Positions 58,584 through 64,000 of a stretch of DNA of 64,000 nucleotides are shown piece by piece (position 1 is the first letter of the stretch; each line of letters opens with the position of its first letter). The DNA lies in NCBI RefSeq assembly GCF_036231355.1, contig NZ_CP109496.1, positions 4,712,001 through 4,776,000 of the forward strand, in the 5' to 3' direction. The notes below the pieces were generated by a model, which searched no databases, was not told the DNA's origin, and worked only from the letters and a program-made list of their open reading frames with translations. Origin of the DNA: Streptomyces sp. NBC_01431 (lineage in GTDB: Bacteria > Actinomycetota > Actinomycetes > Streptomycetales > Streptomycetaceae). The position numbers were made by a program, and so were the translations under genes.

Positions 58584-60719
58584 ATGAGCCAGATGATCAC
58601 CGCGGAACTGGTCGACCTCGAACTCGACCTGGCCGCCAACTCCAAGGAGGCGGCGGCCCGTTCGCTCGCCGAGCGGATGGTCGCCCTCGGCCGCGTCAGC
58701 GACCTCGAAGGCTTCCTCGCCGACGTGGCCGCCCGCGAGGCCCAGATGCCGACCGGCCTGGACGGCGGCATCGGCATCCCGCACTGCCGCAGCGCGCACG
58801 TCACCGAACCGACCCTCGCCTTCGGCCGCAGCGCCGCCGGAATCGACTTCGGGGCGCCGGACGGCCCGGCCGACCTCATCTTCCTCATCGCGGCCCCGGC
58901 GGGCGCGGACGACGCCCATCTGACGATCCTGTCGAGCCTGGCCCGCCAGCTGATGGACACCGACTTCACGACCGCGCTGCGCTCGGTGTCCACCGCGGCT
59001 CAGGCGGCGGCGCTGATCGCGGGAGAAGCGGCGGAACCGGAGACGCCGCAGACCCCAAAGATCCCGGGTGGCTCGGACACCCCGGACACCCCGGACACCC
59101 CGGACACCCCGGACACCCCGGAGATCCAGGGCGGTTCGCAGACCCCGCAGACACCGGGGGCCCCAGAGATCCAGGGCAGCTCGCAGACCTCGCAGACCTC
59201 GGACACCGCGGAGATCCAGGACCTCACGGAGACGCCCACCCCTGAAGCTCGTCCGTTCCGGATCGTGGCCGTCACCTCCTGTCCCACCGGCATCGCCCAC
59301 ACCTATATGGCGGCGGAGTCACTGGAGAAGGCAGGGCATGCCGAGGGCGTGGAGGTGGTCGTCGAGACGCAGGGCTCGGCAGGGTTCACCCGGCTCGACC
59401 CGGCGGTCATCGCGGCGGCCGACGGCGTGGTCTTCGCGCACGACGTGCCCGTACGGGACAAGGAGCGCTTCGCCGGTAAACCCACCGTCGACGTCGGCGT
59501 GAAGGCGGGCATCAACCGGCCCGCCCAGCTGATCGCCGAGGTGCGCGAGAAGGCGGCCCGCGGCGACATCACCGCGGCGGGCACCAGGCCCTCTCCCGTG
59601 GAGGCGGCCGGGGAGCCGGGCGAGGGCTACGGCACCAAGCTCCGCAAGTGGCTGATGTCCGGCGTCAGTTACATGGTGCCGTTCGTCGCCGCGGGCGGTC
59701 TGCTCATCGCGCTCGGCTTCGCCATCGGCGGCTACAAGATCAACGAGGCGCCCTCCGTCATGGAGCACTTCGTCTGGACCGACGCCACCAGCTGGGCCGC
59801 GCTGCTCTTCCAGGTCGGCGGGCTCGCCTTCGGCTTCCTCGTGCCGGTCCTGGCGGGCTACATCGCGTACGGCATGGCGGACCGGCCCGGCCTGGTGCCC
59901 GGCTTCGTCGGCGGCGCGATAGCCGTCACCATCAAGGCGGGCTTCCTCGGCGGCCTCGCCGCGGGTCTGATCGCGGGCGCCGTGGTGATGGCGATCCAGA
60001 AGGCGCGGATCCCGGCGCCGCTGCGCGGCATCATGCCGGTGGTGGTGATCCCGCTGGTCTCCTCGGCGCTCGTCGGCTTCCTGATGTTCCTGGTCATAGG
60101 CGCGCCGATCGCCAAGCTCCAGTCCGCGCTGACCAGTTGGCTCAACGGGCTCTCCGGCGCCAACGCGATCACCCTCGGCGTGGTCCTGGGCCTGATGATG
60201 TGCTTCGACCTGGGCGGCCCGCTCAACAAAGTGGCGTACACCTTCGCGGTCGGCGGGCTCGCCGCCGGGACCGACGGCAGCTTCAAGGTGATGGCGGCCG
60301 TGATGGCCGCGGGCATGGTCCCGCCGCTGGCGATGGCGCTCGCGACGACCGTACGGGGCAGCCTGTTCACCCGTACCGAGCGGGAGAACGGCAAGGCGGC
60401 CTGGGTGCTTGGGGCGTCCTTCATCACCGAGGGCGCGATCCCGTTCGCCGCGGCCGACCCGCTCCGGGTCATCCCGTCGGCGATGGCGGGTGGCGCGGTC
60501 ACCGGCGCCCTGTCGATGGCTTTCGGCTGCACGCTGCGGGCGCCGCACGGCGGCATCTTCGTGATCCCGCTGATCGGCAACGCGTTCCTGTACCTGCTGG
60601 CGATCGCGGCGGGCACGGCGGTGAGCGCGAGCCTGGTCGTCCTCCTCAAGGGCCTGCGCGGGCAGTCCGCGGACCCCGCCCCGGCGATGCCGGAGCCGAA
60701 GGTCGCGGTGGCCGCCTGA
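58584..60719 (+). CDS. fruA: Fructose-specific PTS enzyme IIABC
   Basis: The 711-residue fusion transporter takes up fructose and phosphorylates it to fructose 1-phosphate. Domain IIA (about 1-145) has the phospho-His in GGIGIPHCRSAH. Domain IIB (about 225-320) has the phospho-Cys in AVTSCPTGIAHTYMAAESLE. Domain IIC (about 345-700) is the membrane part. The IIA-IIB linker (about 150-225) is unusual: five exact DTP repeats are followed by two EIQG-x-SQT units. It is co-transcribed with fruK and the DeoR-type gene, and a hairpin follows. Confidence 0.95.
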   Translation: MSQMITAELVDLELDLAANSKEAAARSLAERMVALGRVSDLEGFLADVAAREAQMPTGLDGGIGIPHCRSAHVTEPTLAFGRSAAGIDFGAPDGPADLIFLIAAPAGADDAHLTILSSLARQLMDTDFTTALRSVSTAAQAAALIAGEAAEPETPQTPKIPGGSDTPDTPDTPDTPDTPEIQGGSQTPQTPGAPEIQGSSQTSQTSDTAEIQDLTETPTPEARPFRIVAVTSCPTGIAHTYMAAESLEKAGHAEGVEVVVETQGSAGFTRLDPAVIAAADGVVFAHDVPVRDKERFAGKPTVDVGVKAGINRPAQLIAEVREKAARGDITAAGTRPSPVEAAGEPGEGYGTKLRKWLMSGVSYMVPFVAAGGLLIALGFAIGGYKINEAPSVMEHFVWTDATSWAALLFQVGGLAFGFLVPVLAGYIAYGMADRPGLVPGFVGGAIAVTIKAGFLGGLAAGLIAGAVVMAIQKARIPAPLRGIMPVVVIPLVSSALVGFLMFLVIGAPIAKLQSALTSWLNGLSGANAITLGVVLGLMMCFDLGGPLNKVAYTFAVGGLAAGTDGSFKVMAAVMAAGMVPPLAMALATTVRGSLFTRTERENGKAAWVLGASFITEGAIPFAAADPLRVIPSAMAGGAVTGALSMAFGCTLRAPHGGIFVIPLIGNAFLYLLAIAAGTAVSASLVVLLKGLRGQSADPAPAMPEPKVAVAA
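59076..59120 (+). repeat. 9-bp tandem repeat in fruA linker
   Basis: Five exact copies of GACACCCCG encode Asp-Thr-Pro repeats. The reading frame is kept for any copy number, so the array can expand or contract without inactivating fruA. Confidence 0.9.
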
Positions 60720-60738
60720 ACGACCCCGGCGACACAGG

Positions 60739-60766
60739 AGCCCCGGTCCTTCGGTGGGCCGGGGCT
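60739..60766 (+). terminator. Hairpin after fruA
   Basis: AGCCCCGG and CCGGGGCT pair around a 12-base loop, 20 bases after the fruA stop. Confidence 0.7.
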
Positions 60767-60791
60767 TCCGCGTGCCTGCGGCGGCGCGGAG

Positions 60792-61152
60792 TCAGGACTT
60801 GGGCAGGGTGTTGAGGTACGGCGTGCCGCCGGCGTAGAAACCGTCCACCGCCTTCTGGACCTCCGGCAGGGGACACCGCCTGACCTGCCTGGTAGTAGAG
60901 CCAGTTGACCTTCATGTCCCAGGAGCGCGGGCCCTTGAACGGAAGGTCGACGAGCCACGCGCTGAAGTGGATGCCGGTGCGCTCGCGCGGGAAGTACTTG
61001 CTGCCGCTGCTGAACAGTTCACGGCCGTCGATGGAGTAGGTGACCTTTCCATCGCGGACCTGCCAGCGCTTGGCGGTGAGCGCCGGGTCCTCGGGCCCGC
61101 TGTAGCGGAAGCTGTCGAACGCCGTGTCACCGGCCACGTACATGGCGTCCAT
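60792..61152 (-). pseudogene. Frameshifted C-terminal remnant of a secreted protein
   Basis: The minus-strand frame reads YVAGDTAFDSFRYSGPEDPA, WQVRDGKVTYSIDGRELFSS and GIHFSAWLVDLPFKGPRSWD, then WLYYQAGQAVSP. After that a frameshift near 60876 moves the natural continuation EVQKAVDGFYAGGTPYLNTL into another frame, ending at a TGA at 60792. Nothing upstream encodes a signal peptide or the rest of a domain. The pattern resembles the C-terminal beta-sandwich of a secreted carbohydrate-active enzyme, but I cannot name the family. It is a truncated and broken gene. Confidence 0.6.
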
Positions 61153-61323
61153 CAGGCGGCGCCGCCGGGACCGCCGGGTCGCCGGGGGCTGACCCGCGGC
61201 TCCTGTCGGCTCCTGTCGCCTTGTGTCGGCTCCTGTCTGGCATGGCGTGACTTGTACCACTTGGGGACCAAAGTCCTGACAGACTCTGCCGTAAGCCCCG
61301 GCCCGTGTTGTCTACTGGGGCGC

Positions 61324-61578
61324 GTGGCTCAGAACATCACGATCATTCAGCAGATAGGCCTTTCCGTGCTCGCCGCGGCGAGTGTCGCCTGGGTCGTCGG
61401 CCTGGTCCGCATCCTGCGTCGCGAGCGCGCCGACCGGGCCGAGTGGCGTGCGATGCGCACCCTGCGGGCGGTGGGACGGCAGGCCGGGCCGCCCGCGCAG
61501 GAGGCCGTGGCGCTCACCCAGGCGGAGCGGGACGCGTTCGCGGGCCTCATCCGCCAGCTCGACCCCCGCCGTTCCTGA
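61324..61578 (+). CDS. Small membrane-anchored protein, unknown function
   Basis: The 84-residue protein starts at GTG 61324 (VAQNITIIQQIGLSVLAAAS). One hydrophobic helix (about 8-28) is followed by a basic cytoplasmic stretch (RILRRERADRAEWRAMR) and a short Ala/Gln-rich tail. No ribosome site is obvious, so a leaderless or weakly translated message is possible. Similar single-helix proteins are common in streptomycetes and have no known role. It is convergent with the DUF6227 gene. Confidence 0.6.
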   Translation: MAQNITIIQQIGLSVLAAASVAWVVGLVRILRRERADRAEWRAMRTLRAVGRQAGPPAQEAVALTQAERDAFAGLIRQLDPRRS

Positions 61579-61630
61579 CCCGACGAGGCCCGACGAGGCC
61601 CGTCGAGTCCCGGGAGAGGCCTCTTCGGCC

Positions 61631-62632
61631 TCAACTCACGCGGGCGCGGCGCTCCATGGCGGTACGGGCCGCCTGCTCGGTCGCGTACACCTCGCACATG
61701 TGGCGGCCGTCCGGAGTCGCCGTGTGCTCGACCTCCCACAGGCTCAGCTCGCTGCCGTCGAGCAGCAGGAACGCGTGCTCGTACAGTACGAACCCGGCGT
61801 CGCGGCCCGCCGCGTGGCAGTGGCTGCCGAACGCCTGGGTGATCTGGTGCGCGTGCGCGGAGCGCAGCCGCCGCGCGGTGTGCTCGCCGGGGCGGTCCGG
61901 GTTCTCGGCGCGGCGCAGCAGCCGGCGCGCGTGGTCCGCCGAGTCGTCCGGGGCGTAGAGGCGGGGGAGTGGGGCGGCGCTCAGCGCGGCGAGCAGCGCG
62001 AGGTCGCTGCCGGGGCCGGTGCCGAGCGAGGCGCCGTCCGGCTCGGTGAGGACATCGGGGCCGAACCCGGCCTCCCAGCCCCCTTCGAAGTCCGCGAGCG
62101 AGCCGGAGGCGTCGGCACTACCGAACTCGCCGCCTCCACGGCGGAGTTCGTCCGCCACTCGGGTCGACTCCGGCGGCAGCGCCCGGCCGTGCAGGCGTGC
62201 CGCGGCGATGTGGGCGTCCTCCTCGGCCGCGTACACCTCATGGGCGTACTCGCGGCCGTCGTGGTGGGCCAGCTCCCACAGGGTGATGGTGCTGCCGTCC
62301 AGGAGGAGGTAGCAGTGCCGGTACGTCTCGCGGCTCAGGCGGTGGCCGGCCGGGCCCTGCGCTGAGGTGTGCAGCGAGGAGTGCAGCGACGTGGTGTGCG
62401 CCAGGGCCGAGTCGAGGCGTTCGATCAGTTCGTCGGGGAGGTCGAACGAGTTCAGCGCGCGCCCGAGTAGGCCGGTCAGCTGCTCCTCGACCGACTCGCC
62501 GCCGGTCCCTCGCTCGCCCTCGCCGCCACTCTGGTTGGGCACATTGCGCACCAAGGCTTCTCCCGGCCGTCGCTGTTGGTCACGTAGAAGGTGCTCAACG
62601 TAGCCCCTGATCGCGGTTCGCGCAGCGGGCAT
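61631..62632 (-). CDS. DUF6227 family protein
   Basis: The 333-residue protein contains LLGRALNSFDLPDELIERLD near residue 50, and two related halves, each with a LLLDGS-x-x-(S/T)LWE segment: ETYRHCYLLLDGSTITLWEL and EHAFLLLDGSELSLWEVEHT. This is the pattern of the streptomycete-specific DUF6227 family. No catalytic residues or membrane segments are evident. The function is unknown. The start ATG 62632 is the first before conserved sequence; an upstream extension to 62734 passes through the terminator of the next gene and is not used. Confidence 0.85.
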   Translation of the reverse strand: MPAARTAIRGYVEHLLRDQQRRPGEALVRNVPNQSGGEGERGTGGESVEEQLTGLLGRALNSFDLPDELIERLDSALAHTTSLHSSLHTSAQGPAGHRLSRETYRHCYLLLDGSTITLWELAHHDGREYAHEVYAAEEDAHIAAARLHGRALPPESTRVADELRRGGGEFGSADASGSLADFEGGWEAGFGPDVLTEPDGASLGTGPGSDLALLAALSAAPLPRLYAPDDSADHARRLLRRAENPDRPGEHTARRLRSAHAHQITQAFGSHCHAAGRDAGFVLYEHAFLLLDGSELSLWEVEHTATPDGRHMCEVYATEQAARTAMERRARVS

Positions 62633-62642
62633 GGCCGAAAAT

Positions 62643-62684
62643 TTCTCCGGCCGGCGCCTCGCGGTGGAGGGGCCGGCCGGAGAA
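62643..62684 (-). terminator. Strong hairpin after L,D-transpeptidase gene
   Basis: A 13-bp perfect stem, TTCTCCGGCCGGC with its complement, extends to 16 bp with one mismatch. It lies just after the transpeptidase stop (62710) and before the DUF6227 start. Confidence 0.9.
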
Positions 62685-62709
62685 GTCGCCGCAGGGCAGC
62701 GGCGGTTGG

Positions 62710-63996
62710 TCAGGAGGTGCTGTCCGCCGTCCACTGCGCCCAGGGCAGGTTCCAGCCGTTCAGACCGTTGTCCGGTGCGATGGTCTTGTCCGGCGAGCCC
62801 TTCACGACGACCACGTCACCGATCAGGCTGTGGTCGAACATCCACTTGGCCGGAGTGTCGCCGGCGGCGCCCTTCACGTCCTTCATGCCGACGCAGCCGT
62901 GGCTGGTGCCGTCGTTGCCGAACACCGACGGGTCGCCCCAGTAGTTGCCGTGGATGAAGGTGCCCGAGGTGGACAGGCGCATCGCGTGCGGCACGTCCTT
63001 GATGTCGTACTCGCCGCCGAAGCCCACGCTGTCACCGTTCATGCGGGTCTGGGTGAACTTCTCCGAGATCACCATCTGCCCGTTGTAGGTGGGGTGTTCG
63101 GAGCTTCCGGTCGACACCGGAATCGTCTTGATGGTCTTGCCGTCCTGCTGAACGGTCATCTCCTGCGTCTTCACGTCGACGGTGGAGACCTGGTTGCGGC
63201 CGATGGTGAAGTTGACTTCCTTCGACTGCACGCCGTAGATGCCCTTGGCGCCCTCCACCTTGTCCAGGTCGATCTTCATCGTCACCTTGGACCCGGCCTT
63301 CCAGTACTCCTCGGGGCGGAAGTCGAGGCGCTGCGAGTTGAACCAGTGCCCGACGACCTGCTGCCCGCTGCTGCTGGTCACCGTGATGTGGGAGAGGACG
63401 TCCTTCTTGTTGGTGATGTCCTTGTTGAAGTTGAAGGACACCGGCATGCCGACACCGACCGTGGAGCCGTCGTCGGGGGTGTAGTTGGCGATGAAGCTGT
63501 CCTTCGCCGAAACGGTGGAGAACTGCGAGTTCTCCGTCGCGGCCCGGCCCTTGTCGTCCTTGCCGTTCGCGGTGATCTTGTACTGGGTGCCGCGCTCGAC
63601 CTTGCCGGCCGGCTTCCAGGAGAGCCCGTCGGCCGCGAGCGCGCCGGGCACCGCCTTGCCGCCCTGCACCTCGGTCATCGTCACGTCGGACAGCTTGCCG
63701 CCCTCCGCCTTGACGGTGACGTCGTTGATGGAGGCGTTGGTCGAGCCGTCCTTCGCGGAGATGGTGATCTTCAGCGTCGAGGCGTCCTTGGCGGCCGAGG
63801 CGTCCGTGCCCTTGCCGTCCTTGGAGCTGTCGCTCGCCTTCGCGTCGCCGCTGCAAGCGGTCAGGGCGAGCGCGCCGACCAGCAGGCCGGCCGCTCCGGC
63901 GATCAGCCGGGCGCGGCGCCGGGCAAGCGGACGCGCGGGGCGCGGGATGCTGAACTGCTGAGGCTGCGCTGCGTAGTCCGACGCCGGCGGTGTCAC
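62710..63996 (-). CDS. Lipoprotein L,D-transpeptidase (YkuD domain)
   Basis: The 428-residue protein has an N-terminal basic stretch, a lipobox LALTAC with Cys48 as the lipidated residue, a Ser/Asp/Lys spacer, two Ig-like domains and a YkuD domain. The catalytic site is HGNYWGDPS with SHGCVGM. It forms 3-3 crosslinks in peptidoglycan. The GTG at 63996 is 4 bases from the right edge and gives an unusually long N-terminus before the lipobox, so the true start may lie elsewhere or outside the window. It is a paralogue of the transpeptidase at 42507. Confidence 0.93.
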   Translation of the reverse strand: MTPPASDYAAQPQQFSIPRPARPLARRRARLIAGAAGLLVGALALTACSGDAKASDSSKDGKGTDASAAKDASTLKITISAKDGSTNASINDVTVKAEGGKLSDVTMTEVQGGKAVPGALAADGLSWKPAGKVERGTQYKITANGKDDKGRAATENSQFSTVSAKDSFIANYTPDDGSTVGVGMPVSFNFNKDITNKKDVLSHITVTSSSGQQVVGHWFNSQRLDFRPEEYWKAGSKVTMKIDLDKVEGAKGIYGVQSKEVNFTIGRNQVSTVDVKTQEMTVQQDGKTIKTIPVSTGSSEHPTYNGQMVISEKFTQTRMNGDSVGFGGEYDIKDVPHAMRLSTSGTFIHGNYWGDPSVFGNDGTSHGCVGMKDVKGAAGDTPAKWMFDHSLIGDVVVVKGSPDKTIAPDNGLNGWNLPWAQWTADSTS

Positions 63997-64000
63997 GGGC

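Overview
The window is high-GC chromosomal DNA from a streptomycete or close relative. The evidence is the third-position GC bias, frequent GTG and TTG starts, a SARP regulator, AfsA and ScbR-type gamma-butyrolactone genes, the group 2 sigma factor HrdD, two lipoprotein L,D-transpeptidases and a DUF6227 protein.

Left part (1-15.1 kb): mostly housekeeping and stress genes. These are a GPP34-family gene cut by the window edge, a D-Ala-D-Ala carboxypeptidase with a very long disordered N-terminus, a membrane protein, a metallo-beta-lactamase-fold hydrolase, a potassium channel and a ClC channel. A short decaying stretch (9.6-10.9 kb) with three gene remnants follows, lying on the 3' side of tRNA-Arg(CCU). 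Beyond it come an NAD(P)-binding protein, an aldo/keto reductase, a HadA/HadB-like MaoC pair and a secreted beta-propeller protein.

Middle (15.3-42.5 kb): an accessory biosynthetic cluster. It holds a complete acyl-CoA carboxylase (alpha-biotin subunit, beta, epsilon), a CerJ/ChlB3-like KAS III, an ACP, a ketosynthase, a partner subunit without the active-site cysteine, a FabG reductase, a SnoaL-like protein, an AfsA-like enzyme translationally coupled to a HAD phosphatase, a phosphopantetheinyl transferase, a flavin monooxygenase, a PPOX-fold protein, a TesB thioesterase, two paralogous alpha/beta hydrolases and an MFS exporter. No aromatase, no canonical aromatic cyclase and no modular PKS is present. 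Regulation is dense: a SARP, three TetR proteins (one a clear ScbR/ArpA receptor), a second AfsA, and a soluble NarL-type two-component pair. Palindromes of autoregulatory-element type lie in front of the kinase and the receptor, and one lies inside the second afsA. My reading is that a dedicated type II synthase makes a short beta-ketoacyl chain, that an AfsA-like enzyme may join it to a phosphorylated C3 unit, and that the HAD protein may dephosphorylate the product. The product is not identified.

Right part (42.5-64 kb): conserved core again. In order: L,D-transpeptidase, LCP-family enzyme, acyl-CoA synthetase, secreted M6 metalloprotease, TetR, MFS pump, MarR (with shared operators), LigB-type dioxygenase, GNAT acetyltransferase, hrdD behind a SigR-type promoter, WYL regulator, MFS pump, the fructose operon (DeoR-fruK-fruA), a broken secreted-protein remnant, a small membrane protein, the DUF6227 protein and a second L,D-transpeptidase. 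Hairpin terminators separate most convergent pairs.
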